Positions 10,861 through 21,463 of a stretch of 64,000 bases of DNA are shown piece by piece. The stretch covers positions 18,437,050 to 18,501,049 of the forward strand of contig JAOANR010000003.1 of assembly GCA_030278955.1 (NCBI GenBank), given 5' to 3'. This stretch comes from Hygrophila difformis (taxonomy: Eukaryota > Streptophyta > Magnoliopsida > Lamiales > Acanthaceae). How positions within the stretch are numbered: the stretch's first letter is position 1; the number at the start of each line of letters is the position of its first letter. The notes under the pieces are model-generated. The model was given only the letters and a program-made list of their open reading frames with translations. It made no database searches and had not been told where the DNA came from. A program made the translations under genes and the position numbers.

Positions 10861-12149
10861 CAAAACATTTTAGACTGCAAATTATACACTCAAACCAACA
10901 GCAGACCATGAAAACAAAGTTCTATGACATCAACCACAAAGAAATGAGAGCAGACCATGAGAGATGCACCAAGAACATACAAAAGATGTTATGCAAGACC
11001 TATATGCTTAGTTACGATGGATAGGACCCTTCAGGCATAGTAACAAATGGAGGAGGATGCTGTTAATTACCCCAGGCTCACCAGGTAAACCATAAAATTA
11101 GAGGGGAAAAAAGAAGAAGTTTTAACTAGAATGTCACAGGGTTGTGATGCTTTCAGGACTGCATTCAAAACTCCCAGGTCATGGACTCCAACTAAAACCA
11201 CTGTTAGCTCTACAAACTACCATCTACTAGCTTAAAGAGGCACATTCCTATAAATACTTCACCATCGGCAATCAAATAGTTCAAAATATGATTGCTCAAA
11301 TAAAGCCAAAAATGAAACTAAGAGTCAGTGGGATCTTCACATTAAATCTCTTCTAACTTCATCTTCACATCTTCAATGAACATGTGAAGGATTCTCTCAA
11401 AGTCATCATCAGTCACCACAGGGCCTCCGTTCCAGATTCTCTTTTCCTTCTCTGAAAGTTGTATCCCCACCACGGCTGCCAACTCCTCCTTGGGGATACA
11501 ACTTTCAGAGAAGGAAAAGAGAATCTGGAACGGAGGCCCTGTGGTGACTGATGATGACTTTGAGAGAATCCTTCACATGTTCATTGAAGATGTGAAGATG
11601 AAGTTAGAAGAGATTTAATGTGAAGATCCCACTGACTCTTAGTTTCATTTTTGGCTTTATTTGAGCAATCATATTTTGAACTATTTGATTGCCGATGGTG
11701 AAGTATTTATAGGAATGTGCCTCTTTAAGCTAGTAGATGGTAGTTTGTAGAGCTAACAGTGGTTTTAGTTGGAGTCCATGACCTGGGAGTTTTGAATGCA
11801 GTCCTGAAAGCATCACAACCCTGTGACATTCTAGTTAAAACTTCTTCTTTTTTCCCCTCTAATTTTATGGTTTACCTGGTGAGCCTGGGGTAATTAACAG
11901 CATCCTCCTCCATTTGTTACTATGCCTGAAGGGTCCTATCCATCGTAACTAAGCATATAGGTCTTGCATAACATCTTTTGTATGTTCTTGGTGCATCTCT
12001 CATGGTCTGCTCTCATTTCTTTGTGGTTGATGTCATAGAACTTTGTTTTCATGGTCTGCTGTTGGTTTGAGTGTATAATTTGCAGTCTAAAATGTTTTGA
12101 TGCATGACAATCCTTTTTGGGTTTGACATCTCAAATAGGTCTCTTTGTG
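10811..12149. repeat. nested near-perfect palindrome with a captured gene 3' end
   Basis: The arms are 10811-11469 and 11491-12149, 659 bases each, with a 21-base spacer. Paired positions add up to 22960 at both ends, so there are no net indels. Every stretch I compared by eye was identical. The outward-reading strand of each arm holds the last ~45 codons of a protein with the tail LSEKEKRIWNGGP...HMFIEDVKMKLEEI and a stop (right arm TAA at 11616-11618), followed by ~530 bases that look like a 3' UTR. I do not recognise the protein. Nothing here belongs to the MULE, so the fragment is probably a captured host gene end. Confidence 0.88.
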
Positions 12150-13971
12150 TCACTGTGTCGGTAGCCCTAGCTAGGAAAATTAGGGCACACGCAATAGCAT
12201 CCCTGTTCGGGGACCATGACACCTCATTCCAGATGGTTCCATCATTCCTATACATGCTGCAGCAGCAAAACCCGGGTACTGTTACAGATTACATGTTGGA
12301 CAGAAAGGGTCGTTTCAAATATGTTTTCTTCGCGCTTGGTGCTTCCATTAAAGGATGGAATCATATGCGGCCGTTCATTGTAATAGACGGCACACACTTG
12401 AAAGGATCTTACAAGGGTATCTTATTTGTGGCCGTGATGAAGGATGAGAACAATATGATATACCCACTGGCTTTCGGTGTAGGGGCAGTCGAGTCGGTCC
12501 CATTCTGGACATGGTTTCTTCTGCAGTTGAGGCGGGCCCTTGACATTCCTGATGATGTGCTTATAGTTTCGGATGGTTCTCCGGCAATAAGGAGCGCGGT
12601 TTATGAAGCCATGCCGACGGCGCATCACGTTCTGTGTTGTGTGCACCTCGCAGCGAAAATATTAAAGCACGGAGGGAAGTCAGCGGTGGACTCATTCACC
12701 GCAGCCGCCTATGCCTTCATGAACTCCGAGTACGAGCGATATATGAAGACGTTGCAAGGTCATTATCCTGGTGCGTATCGCTACCTTGTGGACGTTATCG
12801 GACCCGAAAAGTGGGCTCGTGTGTGTTGCGTTGTTCGTCGCTACGACATCAAGACGACGAACATCATAGAGTGCATGAACCGCCGGCTCCGGTGGGTAAG
12901 GAGGCTACCAATTTGCTCCCTATTCGAGGTTATCCGTGCTGTTTTGAGTGAATGGTTCACGGAGAGGTACAATAAGGCAGCACTTACCACCGGTCCTCTT
13001 ACAGAATGGGCGAACGAATGTTTATTAAAGGCGAGGGAAGTGGGGGATAAGCTACCTGCCAAGGAAACGAACCACCCAAATGTGTATCACGTGAAACAGA
13101 ACAATAAGACGTACACGGTGGACCTTGGCATTGATCGGACGTGTACGTGCAAGCTGTTCCAGTGCATGCTCATCCCGTGCGCCCACGCTGCTGGCGCAAT
13201 CAAGTATGTGTTGGATATTACAACTTTTATATGCTTGTTTAGTCCGATGTTGACTTTTGATTTTATCAAATTTTTATGTACAGAAACATTAGAGGGGAGT
13301 TGAGCTACTACGTGACATCCTTTTACAAGCGTAATACACTACTTGCTGCATGGGGTAAGCGAGTCTTTCCAATGGCGCACCCCAACGATTGGCAAATACC
13401 TAGAGAAACAGCAGACGTCAAATGCGCTACACCAAAATGCCTAAGGCAAGCCGGACGACCGAGACAGAGCAGGATTCCATCTGCCACCGAGAAAGCTTCT
13501 CGTGCCGGAAGGCGACAACGATGTCGCAGGTGTGGTGAGTTTGGGCTCAAAGAGAGGAGGTGCACTGCACCAGTTGAGCAGGACATTCCTGGACCATCTG
13601 AACCACGTCAACGCAGGAAGAAGAGGTGTAGTCGTTGCGGTGAGGAAGGGCACACAGTGCGTCGGTGTCAATTACCCAGTGTTGAGGAAATCCCCAATCT
13701 GAATGATCCCGATCAGGAGTGGAAAGATTATGATCTATCTGAATAATTGGAAATATAGTTTGGAACTTTGTGTTATCCCGGTCAGGATTGTGAATGTGGA
13801 ATCTATTGACGGATGGATATTGATCTATTTGAATATTGAATATAATGCAGTTGTTATCTATCTGTGTTATCATATGAGAATATATAGATCATATCATACC
13901 ATGAAACAGAATGTAGGATGACATCGACGATTATCACAAAATACCAATAATATGGAACTATGTAGATCAGA

Positions 13972-14946
13972 TCATAATAAAGTCTCGGGATAGAACTCGT
14001 CTTTATTGGCGTCCACGCGGAAACACCACACTGTATACGCTTGATCGAAACGAATAGCCTTGATGTGCAATTGCTGGCCGGGCGCCGGGAAGGAACCCAT
14101 GCGGAGACAATCAGTGTAAAGAACCAGCGGGCCGCAAGAGGAGCTGTTGCAGTCAGTCTTTAAATTCAACAAATCTACAAAATAAATAATTATACAACAA
14201 GAAGGCATAAAATAAAAAACCAATAGAATACCTATCATCCTGGTGCAAAACTGTGTGGTCCTTCGGTCGACATAGTTTCCACTCATGTACAGTAGGCATA
14301 TCCGGTCTATGCCAATGGTATCCGGCAACTTGCAATAGTGCTGGAAATAATGTCATGTATGGCAGGAGCTCCTCTTTGCGTGTCTCCTTTAACATCTCCT
14401 TAGTCGGATCTGTCAGGGCCCTCGGCGGTATAAGACTATCGTGGAGGTAGAAGCGATGTTCCTTTAGCGAAAACCGAATGATAGCCCAGTGGCCTCGTAT
14501 GTTCCACGGGCGCACCAGCAGATTAAAAATCAACAATTAAATGGTCAATATATATGCTAAATTGAAAAAATAATTAAGTTCAGTTATTATTAACACGAAC
14601 CTCGTCAAGTGTCCATCAGGGCCGTCCAGGTTTACCCCATGAGGGCTTCTGCCCCGCAATATACTTCCGGTATAGATCCACAGACTTATCATCAAAACGT
14701 GATTGTTTAGCGAACTCGTCCCAGCAGTTTCCAATAAGGTGAGTCTAGTTTAAGAAAGATGTTTAGAATAGAATTCTGGGCAGCCAATTAAAAATATAAT
14801 AAATATAATACTGAATCATTCGAAGACAAAATTATGAACCTAACCAGAAATTTTGCGTCCACGAAGCCTATCTGCATATCTTGTCGCACCCGGACACCGA
14901 AGAAATCGGGCTTGAAATGTAGAATCCCAAGGTACGCATCTATTTG
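13972..14946 (-). pseudogene. Ulp1-like cysteine protease gene of the MULE, left arm
   Basis: Minus-strand exons: 14946-14845 (QIDAYLGILHFKPNFFGV), 14744-14601 (NCWDEFAKQ...RPWWTLDE, with altered bases), about 14521-14232 (RGHWAII and YLHDSLIP) and 14143-13972. The C48 triad is visible: His in GHW, Asp in HDS, and Gln and Cys in HQDD joined by splicing to SSSCGP. MULEs with an added Ulp1 domain are known in plants (Kaonashi type). The acceptor before the third exon is not clear, and the gene starts abruptly near the palindrome centre with its upstream exons missing. It runs convergent to the transposase, whose stop is 225 bases away. Confidence 0.75.
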
Positions 14947-15008
14947 CTGCAACAATAAATGTAGCATGGACTGAGCAGATATGAACTTAAAAATGCCATC
15001 TTAAACAC

Positions 15009-15056
15009 CTTCCTGCACGACGAGGTAAATTTGCTTTTCGTTTCTCCACTGGGCGT
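15009..15056. other. spacer at the centre of the giant palindrome
   Basis: 48 bases between CTTAAACAC (15000-15008) and its complement GTGTTTAAG (15057-15065). No gene. It would form the loop of a ~5-kb hairpin if the region were transcribed through. Confidence 0.85.
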
Positions 15057-15118
15057 GTGTTTAAGATGGTCTTTTTAAGTTCATATCTGCTCAGTCCATG
15101 CTACATTTTTTGTTGCAG

Positions 15119-16096
15119 CAAATAGATGCCTATCTTGGGATTCTACATTTCAAGCCCAATTTCTTCGGTGTCCGGGTGCGACAAGATATGCAGATAGGCT
15201 TCGTGGACGCAAAATTTCTGGTTAGATTCATAATTTTGTCTACGAATGATTCAGTATTATATTTATTATATTTTTAATTGGCTGCCCGGAATTCTATTCT
15301 AAATATCTTTCTTAAACTAGACTCACCTTATTGGAAACTGTTGGGACGAGTTCGCTAAACAACCACATTTTGATGATAAGTCTGTGGATCTATACCGGAA
15401 GTATATTGCGTGGCAGAAGCCCTCATGGGGTAAACCTGGACGGCCCTGGTGGACACTTGACGAGGTTAGTGTTAATAATAACTAAACTTAATTATTTTTT
15501 CAATTTAGCGTATATATCGACCATTTAATTGTTAATTTTTAATCAACTGGTGTGCCCGTGGAACATACGAGGCCACTGGGCTATCATTCGGTTTTCGCAA
15601 AAGGAACAGCGCTTCTACCTCCACGATAGTCTTATACCGCCGAAGGCCCTGACAGATCCGATTAAGGAAATGTTAAAGGAGACACGCAAAGAGGAGCTCC
15701 TGCCATACAGGACATTATTTCCAGCGCTACTGCAAGTTGCCGGATACCATCGGCATAGACCGGATATGCCTACTGTACATGAATGGAAACTATGTCGACC
15801 GAAGGACCACACAGTTTTGCACCAGGATGATAGGTATTCTATTGGTTTTTTATTTTATGTCTTCTTGTTGTATAATTATTTATTTCGTAGATTTGTTGAA
15901 TTTAAAGACTAACTGCAACAGCTCCTCTTGCAGCCCGCTGCTTCTTTACACTGAATATTGTCTCCGCATGGGTTCCTTCCCGGCACCGGGCCAGCAATTG
16001 CACATCAAGGCTATTCGTTTCGATCAAGCGTATACAGTGTGGCGTTTCAGCGTGGACGCCAATAAAGACGAGTTCTATCCCGAGACTTTATTATGA
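15119..16096 (+). pseudogene. Ulp1-like cysteine protease gene of the MULE, right arm
   Basis: Mirror copy of the left-arm gene. Exons are 15119-15220, 15321-15464, about 15540-15833 and 15922-16096, the last pair joined GAT-AG|C to read QDD-SSSC. His (RGHWAII), Asp (YLHDSLIP), Gln and Cys of the C48 triad are all present. The Gly usually following the Cys is Ser here (SSSCSP; the left arm has SSSCGP). Exons 1 and 2 are in frame and of the same lengths (102 and 144 bases) as in the left arm. Upstream exons are missing at the palindrome centre, so it is 5'-truncated. A SUMO- or ubiquitin-like protease role is inferred from family only. Confidence 0.75.
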
Positions 16097-16321
16097 TCTG
16101 ATCTACATAGTTCCATATTGTTGGTATTTTGTGATAATCGTCGATGTCATCTTACATTCTGTTTCATGGTATAATATGATCTATATAGTGTCATATGATA
16201 ACACAGATAAATAACAACTGCATTATATCCAATATTCAAATAGATCAATATCCATCCGTCAATAGATTCCACATTCCCAATGCTGACCGGGATAACACAA
16301 AGATCCAAACTATATTTCCAA

Positions 16322-19149
16322 TTATTCATATAGATCATAATCTTCCCACTCCTGATCGGGATCATTTAGATTGGGGATTTCCTCAACACTGGGCAATTGA
16401 CACCGACGCACCGTGTGCCCTTCCTCACCACAACGACTACACCTCTTCTTCCTGCGTTGACGTGGTTCAGATGGTCCAGGAATGTCCTGCTCAACTGGTG
16501 CAGTGCACCTCCTCTCTTTGAGCCCAAACTCACCACACCTGCGATATCGTTGTCGCCTTCCGGCACGAGAAGCTTTCTCGGTGGCGGATGGAATCCTGCT
16601 CTGTCTCGGTCGTCCGGCTTGCCTTGGGCATTTTGGTGTAGCGCATTTGACGTCTGTTGTTTCTCTAGGTATTTGCCAGTCGTTGGAGTGTGCCATTGGA
16701 AAGACTCGCTCACCCCACGCAGCAAGTAGTGTATTACGCTTGTAAAAGGATGGCACATAGTAGCTCAACTCCCCTCTAATGCTTCTGTACATAAAAATTT
16801 GATAATTCAAAAGTCAACATCGGACTAAACAAGCATATAAAAAGTTGTAATATCTAAGACATACTTGATTGCGCCAGCAGCGTGGGCGCACGGGATGAGC
16901 ATGCACTGGAACAGCTTGCACGTACACATGCGATCAATGCCAAGGTCCACCGTGCACGTCTTATTATTCTGTTTCACGTGATACACATTTGGGTGGTTCG
17001 TTTCCTTGGCAGGTAACTTATCTCCTACTTCCCTCGCCTTTAATAAACATTCGTTCGCCCATTCTGTAAGAGGACCGGTGGTAAATGCTGCCTCATTGTG
17101 CCTCTCCGTGAACCATTCACTCAGAACGGCACGGATAACCTCGAATATGAAGCAAATTGGTAGCCTCCTTGCCCACCGGAGCTGGCGGTTCATGCTCTCT
17201 ACGATGTTCGTCGTCATGATGTCGTAGTGACGAACAACGCAACGCACACGAGCCCACTTCTCCGGTCCGATAACGTCCACAAGGTAGCGATACGCGCCAG
17301 GATAACGATCTTGCAACGTCTTCATATGTCGTTCGTACTCGGAGTTCTTGAAGGCATAGGCGACTGCGGTGAATGAGTCCACCACTGACTTCCCTCCGTG
17401 CTTTAATATTTTCGCTGCGAGGTGCACACAACATAGAACGTGATGCGCCGTTGGCATGGCTTCATAAACCGCACTCCTTATCGCCGGAGAACCATCGGAA
17501 ACTATAAGCACATCGTCAGGAATGTCAAGGGCCCGCCTCAACTGAAGAAGAAACCATGTCCAGGATGGGACCGACTCGACTGACCCTACAAAGAAAGCCA
17601 GTGGGTATATCATATTGTTCCCATCCTTCGTCACGGCCACAAATAAGATACCATTGTAAGATCTTTTCAAGTGTGTGTCGTCTATTACAATGAACGGCCG
17701 CATATGATTCCATCCTTTAATGGAAGCACTAAGCGCAAAGAAAGCATATTTGAAACGACCCTTTCTGTCCAACATGTAATCTGTAACAGTACCCGGATTC
17801 TGCTGCTCCAGCATGTATAGGAATGATGGAACCATCTGGAACGAGGTGTCGTGGTCCTCGAACAGTGATGCTATTGCGTGTGCCCTAATTTTCCTAGCTA
17901 GGGCTACCAACACAGTGACACCCCTCCGCTTCAACGTAGCCTGAACGTGTACAGGTGTCATTGTGCTCTCATCGAGCACTATTTCATCTCCGATGAAGGT
18001 ACCCAAATGTCTGGATGGGAGTGTGCTGGGTGGAAGACGGTCTGGATTCACCGTGCAGGTATGTGGAATGAACCTGTACACAACCCACGTCGATCCACGG
18101 TCTCGCGCACGCAGCATAAATTCACAACCTTCCACAGGACAACACACCCAATACATGTGCTTGTCTGACATATCTGTCTTCATGCCAGCTCTTTGTTCCA
18201 CCAAATAGTGAACAAGCTTCTCCTGTAGCCTCGCTTTAGTCCCGAAAATTGACCCACGCGCTAGGATTCTATCAACCGAATCGTCCATGTACGGATCCAC
18301 GTCTGGCTCAGGCAGATCAAAATGCGGTCGCGGCAGATTCCACATTCCGCTGGTCATGTCGGGGACCATGAATGCTTCTTCAGTATGTTGCCAAAACGGA
18401 TCCTGCTCTCCATGCAACCCTCGCCCTCCACGCGTGTTTCGATCACGATTTTTGTTGTTTATGTCCCAAAAATTTTGGATAATTTCTCAATCTTTCTCGT
18501 ACTGAATGACCGAAACCCTTCTTCCTCGCTATAGTCTGGGTCGTCCGACTCGTCCGACTCATCGTCCATCGAAGATCGCCATTCTTCCTCTTCACTCTCC
18601 TCTACTTGATCCTCATCTTCTGCGCCATCTTCTCCAATGCGCTCCCCTTCATTGGACTCCGGAGGTGGGATGTTTCCTGCTTGCCCTGCATTCCCCTGCC
18701 CGTATTCACCTCCATACATGTTACTCCATCCTGCGTGCCCACTCGTATATCCGGGTACATTTCCCATGTTGCTTGCACCGTATGCATTCTCCCCTCCGTT
18801 CCAAAACTCACTGTTGCTTGCACCAACGTTCGGGTAATTGTAAAAATTATGCACCGGTTGTTGCTCGAATATCGCCTCTGTCCAGCTTCCCGGCTGGGTC
18901 GTGGGCACGAATGGATAATAGAATTGTTCGTTATAATTCGTAGACGGTTGTGGAACGTCTGTACCTTAAAAAATTATTTAACATGTAACGACGACACGTT
19001 TTAATATTCATTAACATGTAATGGCACCTCCCAAATAATCAAAATTAAGACATATAGAAAAGCTTACAGTTCATGTCTTCCGGATCTCTATTACCAGTGG
19101 TGGAATCGCCCTCGAACCAATTGAAGCCATTGGAACCGAACCAAGACAT
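16322..19149 (-). pseudogene. MULE transposase (MURA-like), right arm, one frameshift
   Basis: Exons 19149-19068, 18964-16865 and 16784-16322. Their total is 2645 bases, one short of 882 codons, in agreement with a single missing T in the T-run near 18467. The product would be about 881 residues: an acidic N-terminal part, a MuDR-type N-terminal zinc region (YWVCCPVEGCEFMLR), the MULE DDE domain (FIVIDDTHLK, SDGSPAI, CCVHLAAKI), the SWIM finger (CTCKLFQC...PCAHA) and a terminal CCHC knuckle (CSRCGEEGHTVRRC). The start MSWFGSNGFNWFEG is the same in both arms. Gene order and introns match a MuDR-like autonomous element. It is nearly intact, so the element may have been active fairly recently. 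Confidence 0.85.
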
Positions 19150-19658
19150 TATTCCGTCTAAAATAATACACCTGTCATCAATTTGATTCACAAAACTACT
19201 TTTAATAACAATAATCTAACAATAACTGTATACATTTGTTATTTTATTATACCCAAAATTTTTAATATAACGAAATATGCTTATAATTACTTTAACATTT
19301 CTAAGTATAAATAACAACAATTTAAAATTAATTACAAACTAAATTAATCACCGTTTAATTTACTAAATTTAAACTTAATTAACCTACAAATTTAATTAAA
19401 ATGCAAAAACAAAGCTTTACTAACATTAGTGGTAAATCTATGAGCTCAGTATAACACCGTTCAAAATCGCATCTACACTTCTTAAAACAAAATCTTTAAA
19501 GTATATTTCAAAACATAAACAAAAATAAACATTTCTTAGTTATAAAAATAATTCGATCATAACTTACGCAATAGAAACTTACGAGTTATCCAAAATGACA
19601 CAAGATCCGAGAATTTAACGAACCACAGTAGCAATTTCAAGAAGCATAAAAGCTAAAT

Positions 19659-20083
19659 GCACTGGTTCCCACCCCAATTAAAAATGGGTCTTATTAACCT
19701 GCCAATGCCGTGACTTGTGACAAGACAATAGCACTGGTTAAAAGTTAAAGTTAAAACCGTCCGATCCTTGTTGAGTTAATTAGGTCACCAAGAAACAGTA
19801 CGCAAAATAAATAAAGATTACTACTTACTTATGATATACACGACTTATTAGTTATTACTAATGAAAATGTACTCTTATTAAATTTAGAATATTTTTAGAT
19901 ATGAAGTATTTTGTTGTGTTCCTTTTTGTCACTCAAATTTATTTATTTATTAAGACAACAAACAAGTAACAAAGTACTATAACGCTGGGCATTGAAAAAA
20001 TGAAATCTAAATTCTCCAGTACTGTCCCTTTATAAACAAGTTATATGAGCATCAATATCAATATACTAATAATATACTTCACA
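19659..20083. other. flank between the palindrome and a dioxygenase fragment
   Basis: No gene. GCACTGGTT occurs directly next to the palindrome end (19659) and again near 19732, which may mark a small unidentified element. The rest is AT-rich. Confidence 0.4.
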
Positions 20084-20103
20084 ATACATGCACCATATCA
20101 TTG

Positions 20104-20283
20104 CAGAGCATCGGGTATGACGAGGGAGAAGAAACAAGACACCGAATTGGATTGCTTTCAGTTCCAAAAGAAGGGCAGTATATGATTAAAGGCCCCAGAA
20201 GAGGTTTAGTGAAGAGCACCCACCCTTTGCTTTTCAAGCCTTTTGATGATCTTGAGTTTCTTCATTTTTCAATACCCATCTGA
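20104..20283 (+). pseudogene. 2-ODD (AOP-like) last-exon fragment
   Basis: After a splice-acceptor-like TTGCAG at about 20101-20106 the frame reads YDEGEETRHRIGLLSVPKEG, then STHPLLFKPFDDLEFLHF and a TGA at 20281-20283. This is the C-terminal end of the same dioxygenase family as the pseudogene at 7796-8913, in the opposite orientation. The iron-ligand exon and everything upstream are absent. The usual RYSIG is RHRIG. It is a relic and cannot be catalytic. Confidence 0.75.
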
Positions 20284-20902
20284 ATTGATGAGTATTGGAT
20301 TGTTGGGTTGAGATAATGCGATTGAATTAAGGCAATTTCTTCAGCAAGTTTGTACCCAAAACATCTTGGATTGATCAATAGGGGTGTCAATGACTGATGA
20401 GTAATGATATTGGAAGGTATCTTGGTGTAATCACTTGAATTAGAAGGGCTATAGGCTTGGATCTTTTGCCCCCAATTCAGAAAATTCTATGTATAAATAG
20501 TAATGCAGGTATTCCAATATGAAGGGGATTAAGGCAATGATAAACTCCTCAATACTCCCCCTTTCTTGAGGATCATTTGAGTTTTTAAATAAAATTAATG
20601 CAGATGGATCGATAAACCAGGCAAAACCATGTTCTTGCAATCCAAATCGAACAATCAGTGCAATTGAATCCAATCATAGAAAGGCTATTTACCAAGAGCT
20701 TTATAGGAACATAATTGACACACAAGAATCAGGAATTCGCCCTAAAGCTAGAAGAAAGCCATCCAAAATTTACAAAGGAGTAGCATTTTTGGAAACTCAC
20801 TATCCAATTCACTCAATAAATGGTTCAACATTCAATACATTAGTAATAATCATATCTCATGAATTTATAATATGAAGAGAAATCACAATACCTCAAATAA
20901 TT
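20284..20902. other. intergenic, nothing recognised
   Basis: No convincing coding sequence or repeat boundary was seen. It likely contains the 3' UTR of the minus-strand gene ending at 20903. Confidence 0.5.
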
Positions 20903-21421
20903 TCAATCTGCTCCTTCCACGCCATCATCTTCTTCAATCTTCTGCCCGAACCCTCTGGGCCCGGTTCTGTTGGCTCGTGCCGCCGCAGCCACGCCCTTTC
21001 TGCCACGCTTCTTCTTCCCGGAAGCCGCCGCCTCCAGCTTGTCAAGCTTCTCCCTCTCCCTCTTCTGCAGGAAGTCCGTCACCGCGATGTAGATCACCCC
21101 AGCGGTAAGAACGGATAATCCGACAAAGGCGACAAGGAGAAGCGATTGTACGACTCTGGACGAGACGTCATCGGCCGGGGGCAGGATAATTTCAGCGGAA
21201 TCGTCGATTGAGGGCGCCTCTGAGAGCAGGAATTCGGTATTGGTGGAGGAGCGGCTTCTCCATTTGGCGGTGGGTCTAGGGTTGGGGAAATTGGAATTGT
21301 GGAGGTTTCGAATTGGGGATTTTGGGGAAGGAAACGTTGAGGGAAGCGAGAATGAGAGGAACTGCGGGGAATGGGAATTAGGGTTTAGGGAGATGGGAAG
21401 GAGGGAGAAAGGTGTGGCCAT
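20903..21421 (-). CDS. plastid-targeted single-pass membrane protein, unknown function
   Basis: 172 residues, one exon. The ATG at 21421-21419 is in a strong context (AACCATGGCC) and opens a Ser/Pro-rich, acid-poor N-terminus typical of a chloroplast transit peptide (about 1-55). An in-frame ATG at 21463 would add 14 residues that do not look like a transit peptide. A single hydrophobic segment (about 89-114, SLLLVAFVGLSVLTAGVIYI) is followed by a charged helix (FLQKREREKLDKLE), a Lys/Arg-rich stretch and an acidic tail. The coding sequence is clean and GC-richer than its flanks, which supports a real gene. I do not recognise a named family, and function is unknown. Confidence 0.8.
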   Translation of the reverse strand: MATPFSLLPISLNPNSHSPQFLSFSLPSTFPSPKSPIRNLHNSNFPNPRPTAKWRSRSSTNTEFLLSEAPSIDDSAEIILPPADDVSSRVVQSLLLVAFVGLSVLTAGVIYIAVTDFLQKREREKLDKLEAAASGKKKRGRKGVAAAARANRTGPRGFGQKIEEDDGVEGAD

Positions 21422-21463
21422 GGTTGCTGCTCTGCAATGCCCTCCATATCTTGACCGTTCCAA

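Larger units (their letters stand above)
10223..13746 (+). pseudogene. MULE transposase (MURA-like), left arm, interrupted
   Basis: Exon 1 is 10223-10304. Exon 2 starts near 10391 after a ~45-base deletion that removed the splice acceptor, and encodes the acidic N-terminal part to about 10763. It then breaks off into the nested palindrome and resumes at about 12147. From there it encodes the catalytic domain (IDGTHLKG with the first Asp, SDGSPAI with the second Asp, CCVHL) and the SWIM zinc finger (CTCK...PCAHA) up to a donor at 13204. Exon 3 (13284-13746) has two zinc knuckles, CRRC-GEFGL-KERRC (His lost) and CSRC-GEEGH-TVRRC. The counterpart of 17921-18563 in the other arm is absent, so this copy cannot encode full transposase. 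Confidence 0.88.
9707..19658. mobile_element. giant palindrome of two inverted MULE copies (~10 kb)
   Basis: The left arm (9707-15008) and right arm (15057-19658) are inverted copies with a 48-base spacer at 15009-15056. Each carries the same MULE: a MURA-type transposase gene reading inward from the outside and a Ulp1-like protease gene reading outward from the centre. Arms differ by roughly a few bases per hundred by eye, so the duplication is not fresh. The centre cuts both protease genes at the same point upstream of their first visible exon. That points to an inverted duplication of one element, not two independent insertions. The left arm is longer because a nested palindrome replaced about 640 bases of its transposase gene. 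Confidence 0.9.

Noticed and set aside
12104..12150. N-terminus of the 399-residue transposase frame in the left arm
   Set aside because: The frame opens inside the nested palindrome; true transposase codons begin near 12147.
9707..19658. giant palindrome as a simple long-read fold-back artefact
   Set aside because: The two arms differ by many substitutions and several indels, including a 640-base replacement, which an artefact would not show. The inner palindrome at 10811-12149 cannot be cleared in the same way.
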